Under the pieces are notes generated by a model. It made no database searches, had not been told where the DNA came from, and saw only the letters and a list, made by a program, of their open reading frames with translations. Below are positions 50,787 to 60,130 of a DNA stretch of 64,000 nucleotides, in pieces (the stretch's first letter is position 1; every line of letters starts with the position of its first letter). Made by a program: the position numbers and the translations under genes. Source of the stretch: Brenneria bubanii (GTDB taxonomy: Bacteria; Pseudomonadota; Gammaproteobacteria; Enterobacterales; Enterobacteriaceae); NCBI RefSeq assembly GCF_022378355.1, contig NZ_JAKMAJ010000001.1, positions 124,001 through 188,000 on the forward strand, given 5' to 3'.

Positions 50787-51683
50787 ATGCAAATGCGTAA
50801 ACTGGCACTATCACTGCTTCTACTTAGTACCACAGCCAGCCTGGCCCAGGCGGAAGATCTGGCTGGCACGCTGAAAAAAGTAAAAGATAATGGCGTTATC
50901 GTTATCGGCCATCGTGAATCGTCTGTTCCTTTCTCTTACTACGATAACCAACAAAAAGTTGTTGGTTACTCTCAGTCTTATTCAGACAAAATCGTGGAAG
51001 CGGTAAAGAAAAAGCTGGATGCGCCTAACCTACAGGTCAAGCTACTGCCTATTACGGCTCAAAACCGTATTCCGCTGTTGCAGAACGGAACCTACGATCT
51101 GGAGTGCGGCTCGACGACCAATAATCTGGAACGCCAGAAACAAGCGGCTTTCTCCAACACCATTTTCGTAGTCGGCACCCGTCTGCTAACGAAAAAAGGC
51201 TCCGGTATTAAAGATTTCCCTGACTTGGCGGGTAAAGCCGTTGTCGTCACCTCCGGTACAACATCGGAGATCCTGCTGAACAAGATGAATGACGAAAAAC
51301 AGATGAAGATGCGCATCATCAGCGCCAAAGACCACGGTGACTCTTTCCGTACCCTGGAAAGCGGCCGCGCCGTCGCCTTTATGATGGATGACGCGTTGCT
51401 GGCGGGTGAACGCGCCAAAGCCAGAAATGCAGGTCAGTGGGATATCCTCGGCACCGCGCAGTCGGAAGAAGCATACGGCTGTATGCTGCGTAAAGACGAT
51501 CCGCAGTTCAAGAAACTGGTTGACGACACCATTGCGGAAGTGCAGACCTCCGGCGAAGCCGAAAAATGGTTTGATCGCTGGTTCAAACACCCCATTCCAC
51601 CCAAAGATCTCAATTTGAACTTTGCACTTTCCGATGAATTAAAAGCGTTGTTCAAATCACCGAATGATAAAGCTTTAGACTGA
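50787..51683 (+). CDS. gltI: Glutamate/aspartate periplasmic binding protein
   Basis: 298-aa solute-binding protein of the GltIJKL ABC importer. The signal peptide MQMRKLALSLLLLSTTASLA (cut near AQA-ED) is followed by a family 3 binding fold with GVIVIGHRESSVPFSYYDNQ and CGSTTNNLERQKQAAFSNTI. It starts ATG after AAAGGAG. It is separated from gltJ by a 285-base spacer ending in a terminator, which should leave gltI more abundant than the membrane genes. Confidence 0.97.
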   Translation: MQMRKLALSLLLLSTTASLAQAEDLAGTLKKVKDNGVIVIGHRESSVPFSYYDNQQKVVGYSQSYSDKIVEAVKKKLDAPNLQVKLLPITAQNRIPLLQNGTYDLECGSTTNNLERQKQAAFSNTIFVVGTRLLTKKGSGIKDFPDLAGKAVVVTSGTTSEILLNKMNDEKQMKMRIISAKDHGDSFRTLESGRAVAFMMDDALLAGERAKARNAGQWDILGTAQSEEAYGCMLRKDDPQFKKLVDDTIAEVQTSGEAEKWFDRWFKHPIPPKDLNLNFALSDELKALFKSPNDKALD

Positions 51684-51955
51684 TTAGTAATGGAAAGAAG
51701 GGCTGAATTATCGGCCCTATGATTGTTGATTCGCGGCAAGGCAGACGAACGAACGATGGTCGTTTCCCATTGTTCGTTAATATCCAATACATTTTGAGAT
51801 GCGGGAAAACGGTAACCAAGTGAATTCTCCACAGCTTACTCAGATAAGTGGCTAAATGAGAGATAAATCGCCCTACGCCAAGGCACCTGTAACTTGAAAG
51901 ATGACGGATAAACCGCCGCTCATCAATCTTCAGGGTAGCTTCGCTACCCTTTTTT
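51684..51955 (+). ncRNA. SroC-like sRNA region between gltI and gltJ
   Basis: The spacer after gltI holds a hairpin GGGC..GCCC near 51701-51717 and a 12-bp stem (AACGAACGATGG/CCATTGTTCGTT, one G-U pair, 51748-51778). It ends in a strong terminator at 51933-51955. In E. coli/Salmonella this spacer gives SroC, processed from the gltI mRNA, which sponges GcvB. Location, direction and terminator match; sequence identity was not checked and the 5' end is not defined. Confidence 0.5.
51933..51955 (+). terminator. Intrinsic terminator just before gltJ
   Basis: GGGTAGC/GCTACCC stem with TTC loop and six T. It ends 13 bases before the gltJ ATG. It must be partly read through for gltJKL expression, or gltJKL has another promoter. 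Confidence 0.9.
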
Positions 51956-51968
51956 ACCGGAGTTTGTT

Positions 51969-52709
51969 ATGTCAATAGATTGGAATTGGGGCATCTTTTT
52001 ACAAGATGCGCCATTCGGTAATACCACCTATCTGGGGTGGATATTGTCCGGTTTGAAAGTCACGGTCACATTGTCTATATGTGCCTGGATCATCGCTTTT
52101 TTTGTAGGATCGTTATTCGGTATTTTACGTACCGTCCCCAATCGTTTTCTTTCGGGAATTGGTACCTGCTACGTTGAGTTATTCCGCAACGTACCGCTGA
52201 TTGTGCAGTTCTTTACCTGGTATCTGGTGGTGCCGGAACTGTTGCCGACCAGTATTGGCATGTGGTTTAAGGCCGATCTCGCGCCCAATATTCAGTTCTT
52301 CTTATCTTCCATGGTCTGTCTCGGCTTGTTTACCGCGGCTCGCGTGTGCGAACAGGTACGAGCCGGCATCCAGTCTTTGCCGCGTGGTCAGAAGGCTGCG
52401 GGCCTGGCGATGGGGCTGACGTTGCCGCAAACCTATCGCTACGTCCTGCTTCCCAACGCCTACCGCGTTGTTGTGCCTCCGTTGACATCGGAAATGCTTA
52501 ATCTGGTCAAAAACTCGGCCATCGCCTCGACAATCGGCCTGGTGGATATGGCGGCCCAAGCGGGCAAGTTGCTGGATTACTCAGCCCACGCCTACGAATC
52601 TTTCACCGCGGTTACGCTGGCCTATGTCGGTATTAACGTCATCATTATGCTGATTATGCAGGTGGTGGAAAAGAAAACCCGTTTGCCTGGCAATATGGGG
52701 AGCAAATAA
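51969..52709 (+). CDS. gltJ: Glutamate/aspartate ABC permease GltJ
   Basis: 246-aa inner-membrane permease of the amino-acid HEAT/His-Glu-Gln family. It starts MSIDWNWGIFLQDAPFGNTT and has about five helices, with the ATPase-contact loop around GQKAAGLAMGLTLPQTYRYV. It pairs with GltK in a heterodimeric channel. It is followed by gltK after 3 bases. Confidence 0.97.
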   Translation: MSIDWNWGIFLQDAPFGNTTYLGWILSGLKVTVTLSICAWIIAFFVGSLFGILRTVPNRFLSGIGTCYVELFRNVPLIVQFFTWYLVVPELLPTSIGMWFKADLAPNIQFFLSSMVCLGLFTAARVCEQVRAGIQSLPRGQKAAGLAMGLTLPQTYRYVLLPNAYRVVVPPLTSEMLNLVKNSAIASTIGLVDMAAQAGKLLDYSAHAYESFTAVTLAYVGINVIIMLIMQVVEKKTRLPGNMGSK

Positions 52710-52712
52710 TCC

Positions 52713-53387
52713 ATGTATGAATTTGACTGGAGTTCCATTGCGCCAAGCATGCCCTACCTATTACAGGGCATGGTGGTTACGCTCAAAATTACCGTTACCG
52801 CAATTATTGTCGGTATTGTATGGGGGACCGTTCTGGCGGTTATGCGGCTTTCGCCGCTGAAGCCGATTAGCTGGTTTGCCAAACTGTACGTTAATACCTT
52901 CCGCTCAGTTCCATTGGTCATGGTCCTGCTGTGGTTCTATCTGGTGGTGCCGAGCCTGTTGCAAAATGTGCTTGGCCTTTCACCAAAGACCGATATTCGA
53001 TTAATTTCAGCTATGGTCGCCTTCTCATTATTTGAAGCCGCGTATTATTCTGAGATTATTCGCGCAGGCATACTCAGCGTATCTCGCGGACAATCATCGG
53101 CTGCGCTGGCGTTGGGGATGACGCACTGGCAATCCATGAAGCTGGTTATTCTGCCGCAGGCATTCCGCGCCATGGTTCCCCTGCTTCTGACTCAGGGTAT
53201 CGTCCTGTTCCAGGATACGTCGCTGGTTTATGTACTCAGCCTGGCCGATTTTTTCCGTACCGCCTCCACCATCGGTGAACGTGACGGCACACAAATTGAA
53301 ATGATCCTGTTTGCCGGATTTGTCTACTTTATTATTAGCATCAGCGCATCAATGCTGGTCAGTTACCTGAAAAAAAGGACGGTTTGA
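52713..53387 (+). CDS. gltK: Glutamate/aspartate ABC permease GltK
   Basis: 224-aa second permease subunit, starting [20 protein letters not shown]. The EAA-type loop [20 protein letters not shown] contacts the GltL ATPase. It shares one base with the gltL start (TGATG), so it is coupled to gltL. Confidence 0.97.
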   Translation: MYEFDWSSIAPSMPYLLQGMVVTLKITVTAIIVGIVWGTVLAVMRLSPLKPISWFAKLYVNTFRSVPLVMVLLWFYLVVPSLLQNVLGLSPKTDIRLISAMVAFSLFEAAYYSEIIRAGILSVSRGQSSAALALGMTHWQSMKLVILPQAFRAMVPLLLTQGIVLFQDTSLVYVLSLADFFRTASTIGERDGTQIEMILFAGFVYFIISISASMLVSYLKKRTV

Positions 53388-54112
53388 TGATTTTCCTGAA
53401 AAATGTTTCTAAATGGTATGGTCAATTTCAGGTGCTAACCGACTGCTCCACGGAAGTAAAAAAGGGTGAGGTAGTCGTGGTTTGCGGACCTTCCGGCTCC
53501 GGTAAGTCCACGTTGATCAAAACCGTTAATGGACTGGAACCGATCCAGGAAGGCAAGATTGAGGTCAACGGCATCGTCGTTAACAACAGAAAAACCAATC
53601 TTGCTCAGCTACGCTCAAAGGTCGGCATGGTTTTCCAGCACTTTGAGCTATTTCCGCATCTGTCCATTATCGACAATCTGACGCTGGCGCAGGTAAAAGT
53701 GCTGAAGCGGAATAATGATGAATCGCGCGCCAAGGGGTTAAAACTGCTGGAACGCGTAGGACTGGGCGCGCAGGCAAACAAGTATCCCGGCCAGCTATCC
53801 GGCGGGCAGCAGCAACGCGTCGCCATTGCCCGCGCGCTGTGTATGGATCCGATAGCGATGCTGTTTGACGAACCGACGTCGGCGCTTGATCCGGAAATGA
53901 TCAATGAGGTGCTGGACGTCATGGTGGAATTGGCTCAGGAAGGGATGACCATGATGGTGGTGACGCACGAAATGGGCTTTGCCCGCAAAGTCGCGCACCG
54001 GGTCATTTTTATGGATGAAGGGAAAATCATTGAGGATACGCCGAAAGACGAGTTCTTCAATAATCCACAGTCCGATCGTGCCAAAGACTTCCTGGCGAAG
54101 ATCCTGCACTAA
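53387..54112 (+). CDS. gltL: Glutamate/aspartate ABC ATPase GltL
   Basis: 241-aa ABC ATPase: Walker [11 protein letters not shown], signature [15 protein letters not shown], Walker [14 protein letters not shown] and switch His in VVTHEMGF. The ATG at 53387 overlaps the gltK stop by one base; a TTG three bases earlier is less likely. It is the last gene of gltIJKL, with a strong terminator 12 bases on. Confidence 0.98.
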   Translation: MIFLKNVSKWYGQFQVLTDCSTEVKKGEVVVVCGPSGSGKSTLIKTVNGLEPIQEGKIEVNGIVVNNRKTNLAQLRSKVGMVFQHFELFPHLSIIDNLTLAQVKVLKRNNDESRAKGLKLLERVGLGAQANKYPGQLSGGQQQRVAIARALCMDPIAMLFDEPTSALDPEMINEVLDVMVELAQEGMTMMVVTHEMGFARKVAHRVIFMDEGKIIEDTPKDEFFNNPQSDRAKDFLAKILH

Positions 54113-54124
54113 TCTAATCGTCTG

Positions 54125-54160
54125 AAATAAGGGCTACCGTTTGGTAGCCCTTATTTATTC
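54125..54160. terminator. Bidirectional terminator after gltL
   Basis: Perfect 14-bp stem AAATAAGGGCTACC/GGTAGCCCTTATTT with a GTTT loop and T-rich tails on both strands. It marks the left edge of the accessory region, between gltL (plus) and the regulator gene ending at 54190 (minus). Confidence 0.9.
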
Positions 54161-54189
54161 CGATCCGCATTGCTCTTCAGGCCTGAAAA

Positions 54190-54801
54190 TCAAAGGAAAC
54201 GGTATATATCCTGTAAGCTATTGCAATTCAATTTCTTCAGCGCTTTCTGACGCAATGCATATATCGTCTTGATACTTTTATTCCTTTCCTGTGCATCCTG
54301 TTTAGCTTGATAGCCAGAGAGCAAGCTGATTAGCACTTCCATTTGACAACGGGCCAACCGGGATTTCATTCTGTTACCCACGCTCATTCTATCGTGACTG
54401 ACACGTTCATTTAAATAATAAGCCAATTGAACGATGGTACAGTTTTCAGAAATAAATCGTTTCGGATCTAAGTTTTTATAACATAGCGTTAATAGCGAAA
54501 GTATGCTCTTTTTTCCTATTATTATTATTTTATCCTGATTCAAACCACGCCAATTTTTTGCATCTGAAGCGAATCGAAAAAAAATGCACAGTTCATTAAT
54601 ACCTTGCAAAACAAAAATAAAACGATCGGCCTGCGGCCAAAGAAACAGCGGTGGTTCTCGCTCATTTATTGTTGTCAGAAATAACGAAACAGGATAGTAG
54701 ATCACATCACTACATGAACTAATTTTCTGGCTGAACACATGCCTAATTGCCTCGTAATAATAATGGCATGACGTAAATACAATTATTTTTTTCCGACGCA
54801 T
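54190..54801 (-). CDS. LuxR-type regulator next to the fimbrial genes
   Basis: 203-aa protein of low GC content. The C-terminal 60 residues resemble a LuxR/GerE helix-turn-helix: LARCQMEVLISLLSGYQAKQ then KSIKTIYALRQKALKKLNC, with the recognition-helix pattern usual for this class. The N-terminal 135 residues have no receiver motif I can recognise and no phospho-acceptor pattern. Its start abuts the fimbrial 3' end, as with fimbrial or capsule regulators such as FimZ/RcsA-type proteins. Role in fimbrial control is inferred from position. Confidence 0.75.
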   Translation of the reverse strand: MRRKKIIVFTSCHYYYEAIRHVFSQKISSCSDVIYYPVSLFLTTINEREPPLFLWPQADRFIFVLQGINELCIFFRFASDAKNWRGLNQDKIIIIGKKSILSLLTLCYKNLDPKRFISENCTIVQLAYYLNERVSHDRMSVGNRMKSRLARCQMEVLISLLSGYQAKQDAQERNKSIKTIYALRQKALKKLNCNSLQDIYRFL

Positions 54802-54993
54802 AAACCCCTCTCCGAAAAAAATCAGAAAATAAAATGCAATATTGTAAAAGCCTGACCATAGCGCAGTATGCTGCGGTACTTATTCCCTAACCAGTTCGAG
54901 TTGCAGAAAAAATTGCCATATGGAACGACACCACCGGCTTTCCCTTTATAAAAAATTTATAACGTTTATTCCGCTTGAAATACGATGAGTTTA

Positions 54994-55572
54994 TTACTGA
55001 TAGCTTAATTTGAAATTGACGGCCGCGTTATAATCCCCCGGCGTCAACGCAACGCCGCTGATTTTTTCTAATCTGGCGTTAAAATTCAGTGAATTATCGC
55101 CATCATAAAGCGGAATCCAATCGGTACCGTCATCAAGCGGAACCAGTTGGCTGTGATAATAAATCCCGATAGCGACCCCGCCTGCAGCCGATGACGGATT
55201 CAACGCCAATCGCCCCGGCAACCCCATTTCTTCCGTTCCAGAAAAACTCACCGAAACGCTCTGCATAGTTTGCGTATTGCAGCCGGTTAGTCGTATAGAG
55301 AAATCATGCCAAGCGCCATAACGATTGATCTCAAGGTCGCGTTTTGATTCCTTGCCTAAGTCCACCTCGATATTTTCAGCGCCGCTGCTTAACACGCAAG
55401 GTGAATCAATAACCCTGACATGAACTCTTACATCGTAATTATTTTCAAACTGTGCGCCGCTGCCGGAAGAATTTAATTCCAAGGCTTGCGCCTGTGTCTG
55501 GATGACCGAAATACCCATAGCTAACAGGGTATAAACCATGCGCTGAGACACACCACGTCTTTCCCTTCTCAT
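54994..55572 (-). CDS. Minor fimbrial subunit
   Basis: 192-aa pilin-fold protein: signal peptide MRRERRGVSQRMVYTLLAMG ending near QAQA, then a FimA-type domain with a Cys pair at 59 and 98 (VIDSPCVLSS, RLTGCNT) and a C-terminal GDYNAAVNFKLSYQ ending in the penultimate Tyr typical of chaperone-bound subunits. The ATG at 55570-55572 follows GAGG after the adhesin stop (12 bases). A GTG three bases earlier is also possible. Last gene of the fimbrial operon; may be a tip or adaptor pilin. Confidence 0.88.
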   Translation of the reverse strand: MRRERRGVSQRMVYTLLAMGISVIQTQAQALELNSSGSGAQFENNYDVRVHVRVIDSPCVLSSGAENIEVDLGKESKRDLEINRYGAWHDFSIRLTGCNTQTMQSVSVSFSGTEEMGLPGRLALNPSSAAGGVAIGIYYHSQLVPLDDGTDWIPLYDGDNSLNFNARLEKISGVALTPGDYNAAVNFKLSYQ

Positions 55573-55583
55573 CACAGACGACC

Positions 55584-56618
55584 TCAGTTATAGTTAAAGC
55601 GCAGAACGATATATTTCTCTACGTCGCCAGTAGCAGCAGGGCCCGTGGCATATAAACCGGCTGAATATTTTTTCTCTACCGTACCGCTGGCCGACGTCAG
55701 GTTATCGATGAAGGTGACGAATTGGTTAAAGGGAATATAGCTTCCGTTTGAATCTTCATTAATTTTCAACATCGCGCCATTGCCCATATCCATACCGTCA
55801 GCGCCAACCAGCGAATTGCCTTTTGTCGCGGTATCGAAGTTAATGGTTAAATTAAATCCCTGTCCGCAATCCTCACCGCCGTCGGTGGACGCGCTTATCT
55901 GAAATTGCTGTTTGGCCAATAATCCGGCCGATGCGTCCGTCCATGACTGAATCGTGCCAAAATCAATGTTGTTATCAGGCGAAACATGGACCTTGGCCGA
56001 GCACTGAATCACATCAATATTATTTAACCCAGACAGCGTAAACTGATAGTTGCCGCCGGGGGTTTTGTTGATGCCCAACTCGCCATCCACCTGGAATACG
56101 GACAGGGAGTCTACGCCATAGCCGGAATCGGTCATGTCCCCGATCTTTTCCAGATACACCTGCACCGTCACCGGCAGCATGGTTGGATTAGCCGGCGGTA
56201 AACTGCCTGACGGCCCGGGATAGACAAACATGCCGGTAGTCACGCGTGAGCTGATGGTGCCGCCGCCGGTGACTACGCCTAAATCCTGACCGTTATAGAT
56301 GATGCCGATGCCAATACCGGTCCCAATCACCGAGGAATAGGGGTTAGGATAAAAGTAAGCATATTCGCCATTCGGCTTTTTGTTTTTATACGCCCAGCAG
56401 GCCAGATTGCGGCCATAGCTTTTCGACGTCCATAGCCGACTGCCTATCGGCAGGGTCGATGGAATTTTCATCGCACCGATATTTTCTGCATCGGAAACCG
56501 CGCCAGACACCGTATCCTTATGACACTCCAGCGCAGCGGCATTAAAGGCCAGCAAAGACAGAGAGACGGCAGCCAACCGCCCCGCCAAGCGTTTACTACA
56601 GGTAAATAATCTGGACAT
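55584..56618 (-). CDS. Fimbrial tip adhesin-like protein
   Basis: 344-aa secreted protein, much longer than a structural pilin, as for two-domain tip adhesins. The start ATG at 56616-56618 has GAGGAAG six bases upstream. A signal peptide ends near AALEC. An N-terminal lectin-like region with several Cys precedes a C-terminal pilin domain, beginning about residue 200 (VIQCSAKVHVSPDNNIDFG) and ending YIVLRFNYN. No receptor can be named. A longer frame to 56651 lacks a ribosome site. Confidence 0.85.
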   Translation of the reverse strand: MSRLFTCSKRLAGRLAAVSLSLLAFNAAALECHKDTVSGAVSDAENIGAMKIPSTLPIGSRLWTSKSYGRNLACWAYKNKKPNGEYAYFYPNPYSSVIGTGIGIGIIYNGQDLGVVTGGGTISSRVTTGMFVYPGPSGSLPPANPTMLPVTVQVYLEKIGDMTDSGYGVDSLSVFQVDGELGINKTPGGNYQFTLSGLNNIDVIQCSAKVHVSPDNNIDFGTIQSWTDASAGLLAKQQFQISASTDGGEDCGQGFNLTINFDTATKGNSLVGADGMDMGNGAMLKINEDSNGSYIPFNQFVTFIDNLTSASGTVEKKYSAGLYATGPAATGDVEKYIVLRFNYN

Positions 56619-56779
56619 AAGCCACTTCCTCACGTTTATTGACCGGCGCATGCGGGCCGCGCGACGATAAACCAGAGGGTGTTATCCCCCTCATGCAGTA
56701 TGGCGCCCGTCACGGATGAGCAAAATTCGCCGGCCTAACCTGCCGATGACAAACCTCGGCTCCATATCCCGACGACTGG

Positions 56780-57532
56780 TTAGTATTTTTGTTCGACCTC
56801 ACAGATATTCTGACGGCATGTAAAGTGCAATTCCGGATGGCCGCCGTAATCATTAACATAATATAAATAGAAGTCCTGAACTGATGAATCCGCGACGTTC
56901 ACAGTCATCTCTGATTTAGGCTCAACCATAAAGGCTTTGCCACTCAATAAATTCATCGGATTACTGCTCTTCTCTTTTGACTGTTTTAAAATATTGCTGA
57001 CCGTAATAAAGTACGGCGTGGAGTTTTCCACGATAAACTGCTTACCCGACTTTTTAACTTTTAGCCGCGTCTGCCAAATATCATTGCGTCCCGGTTTTAT
57101 CGCCGTCGGCCGATAAAACACCTTAATTTCCGACTGCACGGCGATCTGCAATACATTATCTTTTTCCGGCTTCGGCGGAATCTCACGAACATTGAGATAA
57201 AACAGCGATTCACGATCCTGTGGCAATTTATCGACCCCGGATGTTTTCACCACGCGAATCAGGCTACGACCATTCGCTTCAATACGTTGCAGTGGCGGCA
57301 ATACCGTAAACGGCGACGAAATTTTTTTGTGATCTTTATCCACCAGCCAGCTTTGCGCCAAAAAAGGGTTCTTACTGTTTTCATTAATTAAGGTCAACAC
57401 AGACGATTGTTCGGCCTCATCAAAAATAACTCGGGTGCGATCAAGATTAATGGCGGCCGGTGAGGCAGTAACCAATAATAGGCCGCCGACAAGTAATAAC
57501 CCCGGCAAAAAATAATAACGATATAGGTTCAT
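56780..57532 (-). CDS. Fimbrial periplasmic chaperone
   Basis: 250-aa PapD-like chaperone. A signal peptide ends about residue 27 (VTASPAA). Two immunoglobulin domains follow: INLDRTRVIFDEAEQSSVL with the conserved Arg, PPLQRIEANGRSLIRVVK with a short F1-G1 loop, and FYRPTAIKPGRNDIW with the conserved Lys. Two Cys lie near the C-terminus (TCRQNIC). It starts immediately after the usher stop. A 161-base gap follows before the adhesin. Confidence 0.95.
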   Translation of the reverse strand: MNLYRYYFLPGLLLVGGLLLVTASPAAINLDRTRVIFDEAEQSSVLTLINENSKNPFLAQSWLVDKDHKKISSPFTVLPPLQRIEANGRSLIRVVKTSGVDKLPQDRESLFYLNVREIPPKPEKDNVLQIAVQSEIKVFYRPTAIKPGRNDIWQTRLKVKKSGKQFIVENSTPYFITVSNILKQSKEKSSNPMNLLSGKAFMVEPKSEMTVNVADSSVQDFYLYYVNDYGGHPELHFTCRQNICEVEQKY

Positions 57533-60130
57533 TTACTTTTCTCCATTTAGTTCAAGCATTGATGACAATGGGCGGCAAGGCAGCAACAGTTGCTCAAAAT
57601 CATTAAATTTGGCTGGCAGAGTAAACCGGCACTGTATCTTTCCGTTCCATTGCGCCGACAATGTTTCATTCTCCGACACGCCGGTTAAATACACCTGGCC
57701 GCCGTCAGTCACCATGGCGACTTCACGTCCACGGTTATTTCTGATCGTCGAGGCAAAAGGCGGATTGCGTCCGTCAGGCAACGTGATGACGCCGAGCGCC
57801 TTTCCGCCGCTGACGACATCAAATTTGCGATAACCGATAGCGCCTTCGGTCAGGGTTCCCTGCACAATAGTGGTATTGGCTTCGACATTATTCGGCAGAT
57901 GCTGTACATCGACTCGGGTCGAGAGATCGTAATAACTGCTGGCGCCGGAAATAACCGCCACGCCTTGATCATTGGTGACCACACTACCGTTGGAGAAAGG
58001 CACGCCGGCCACCCCGTCGGTATCAACCATAATCCGGGTTCCGCCGCCAACGCCCTTCTGATGCGCGGCGACACCGTGGCGGGTCGCCGTCACGCCGCCG
58101 CGTATTGAGCCATTCAGGTAGGCATAGCCACTCTGTTGCCAGGAAAAACCAAGGCTCGAATTGCTGGAAGAATCAACATGATTATAAGTGCCGCTGATAT
58201 AGGTTTTTTCCTGTTCATCGTAGCGCGTACTCAGATCCCAGGTGTTATTTTGATCCTTCTGGTTGCTGTAAGTCAGCATCTGCGTCATTTTGCCGTTGTA
58301 GCTGCCCAGGCTGTAGCCCATACGCTCCCGGTCACGCAGAGGGATCGAAAAGTTGAGATAAACGCTGTCGTCCGCTCTTCCATTAAATAGCGTGCGCCAG
58401 GCGGACACGCTGGCTGAAATGCCTTTAACCGGCCCCATGTCCAGGTATTTGTTTAGCGAAACGCCATAGCGGTTCTGCTGGCGGCTATCCCAGAATGTCT
58501 GTCGGGTATAGGACAGATAGGAGGAAAGCCCGTCTAACCAAGGGCTTTCGCTATCGAAATTTTTCGACAGCGAAATGGTGTAACGCTCTTTTTCACGACG
58601 GCTATCGCTCTCATTATTCAGCGCGTACAGATACTGGGACATGCCCATGAACGTTTTTTCGGAAAAACGGTATCCGGCAAAACTGACCTGCCCATTGATG
58701 GACTCGAAGCGCTTGGACCAGCTCAGCGAGACTGAATGCCCTTGCTGTGATGGTTTATTGGGCAAGCTTGCTCGCGACTGGGTGATATCCGTCGACAGCG
58801 CGCCAAGTAAATAAAGATTACGTCCGACCCCTGCCGCCCATGACTGATAGCTATCGGCCAGCGTCGTCCCGCCATACACCGACCAGGCATTTGTCAGCCC
58901 CCAGGAAAACTCGCCGGACGAAAACGCCGGCCCCTGAATATGATGATCGGTATCCGACGGCCGTCCGGCGGAAACTTTATATTGAAGATGTCCCGGGCGC
59001 GTCAGATAAGGCAGGCTGGCGGACTCGGTCTGAAACGTTGATACCGAGCCGTCTTCCTCCGTCACCCTCACGTCAAGCGTCCCGGTTACGCCGCTCTTGA
59101 AGTCCTGAATGGCGAAGGGCCCGGCGGGTACCGTCGTTTCGTACACTACGCGCTTATCCTGCATCACCGTTACCGTGGCGTTGGATTTGGCTATGCCGCG
59201 GATCTCCGGCGCATAGCCTCTCAGCGCCGGCGGCAGCATCTCCTCATTACTCGCCAGACTGGCGCCGGTGAAACGAATGCTGTCGAACAGATTGGTGTTC
59301 AGGTACATCTCGCCCAGGCTGAGATCCGCAGACATCAGCGGCAGTGGGCGGTAAGCATAAAACTGATCCCAGGAAAATGTTTCGCTATGCGTGTTCCGGG
59401 TTTTATTCATGTAATAGCGATAATCGGCACGATAGCGCCAGGCGCCCAGATTGAATCCTGTGGTGCCATAACCGCTCAGATATTGGGATGTTCCGGCACT
59501 GCGGCCGCGACGCACATTTCCGGTCAGATTATAGTCAAGCAGTAGGCCGCTAATTCCTTGATCCCACTGCTCCGGCGGCGTCCAGTTTTTATCCGTATAT
59601 TTCAGCCATGCCTGGGGAATGGTGATGTTCAGTTCTCCCATACCGATTTGGTTGGAAATTTTCACCCCGGAAATGGCGGTTAAATCCGCGCATTGCCGAT
59701 CGGCAGACCAGATGATTTGCGCTTTCGCTTCCGATTTTATCGCCAGTTTATCGAGGGTTTCGGACGTGAGGCACAGCAGGGAGGACTTTCCCTCCGTTCC
59801 GGCTGCCAGATAGCGTACCGGGCGCAGTTCAATCGCCCGGCCATTAACCTTGATGTTCAGCAAATATTCACCAGGCACCACATAGTCCGGATCGGAAAAG
59901 CGGCTGAGATCAATTTCATTTTTTTCATCAATATCCAATACGCTGGCATTAAATTCCGTCGCCTTACCCGTGCTGGAGAAAAAAGAAACGATAAAAAGAA
60001 TAAAAATATCCAGCCTATTTATTTCTTTTTTTCTTTTCTCACACAACAAATTCATCATGAATAGATACCAATATGTTTTTTTACTAATTAAATGAATATT
60101 TAAAATCGATCGGCGCACAGTTAATATCAT
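57533..60130 (-). CDS. Fimbrial outer-membrane usher
   Basis: 865-aa usher of the FimD/PapC family, with an N-terminal chaperone-binding domain (FNASVLDIDEKNEIDLSRFS), a 24-strand barrel (RYRADYRYYMNKTR..), plug and a C-terminal domain with Cys pair (IQCRFTL, LLPCRPL). From the first ATG the protein has about 45 residues before the hydrophobic signal core (LDIFILFIVSFFSSTGKA). Later Met codons at 60058 or 60055 give a normal signal but lack a ribosome site, whereas AGGTGG precedes 60130. The start is uncertain. Confidence 0.93.
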   Translation of the reverse strand: MILTVRRSILNIHLISKKTYWYLFMMNLLCEKRKKEINRLDIFILFIVSFFSSTGKATEFNASVLDIDEKNEIDLSRFSDPDYVVPGEYLLNIKVNGRAIELRPVRYLAAGTEGKSSLLCLTSETLDKLAIKSEAKAQIIWSADRQCADLTAISGVKISNQIGMGELNITIPQAWLKYTDKNWTPPEQWDQGISGLLLDYNLTGNVRRGRSAGTSQYLSGYGTTGFNLGAWRYRADYRYYMNKTRNTHSETFSWDQFYAYRPLPLMSADLSLGEMYLNTNLFDSIRFTGASLASNEEMLPPALRGYAPEIRGIAKSNATVTVMQDKRVVYETTVPAGPFAIQDFKSGVTGTLDVRVTEEDGSVSTFQTESASLPYLTRPGHLQYKVSAGRPSDTDHHIQGPAFSSGEFSWGLTNAWSVYGGTTLADSYQSWAAGVGRNLYLLGALSTDITQSRASLPNKPSQQGHSVSLSWSKRFESINGQVSFAGYRFSEKTFMGMSQYLYALNNESDSRREKERYTISLSKNFDSESPWLDGLSSYLSYTRQTFWDSRQQNRYGVSLNKYLDMGPVKGISASVSAWRTLFNGRADDSVYLNFSIPLRDRERMGYSLGSYNGKMTQMLTYSNQKDQNNTWDLSTRYDEQEKTYISGTYNHVDSSSNSSLGFSWQQSGYAYLNGSIRGGVTATRHGVAAHQKGVGGGTRIMVDTDGVAGVPFSNGSVVTNDQGVAVISGASSYYDLSTRVDVQHLPNNVEANTTIVQGTLTEGAIGYRKFDVVSGGKALGVITLPDGRNPPFASTIRNNRGREVAMVTDGGQVYLTGVSENETLSAQWNGKIQCRFTLPAKFNDFEQLLLPCRPLSSMLELNGEK

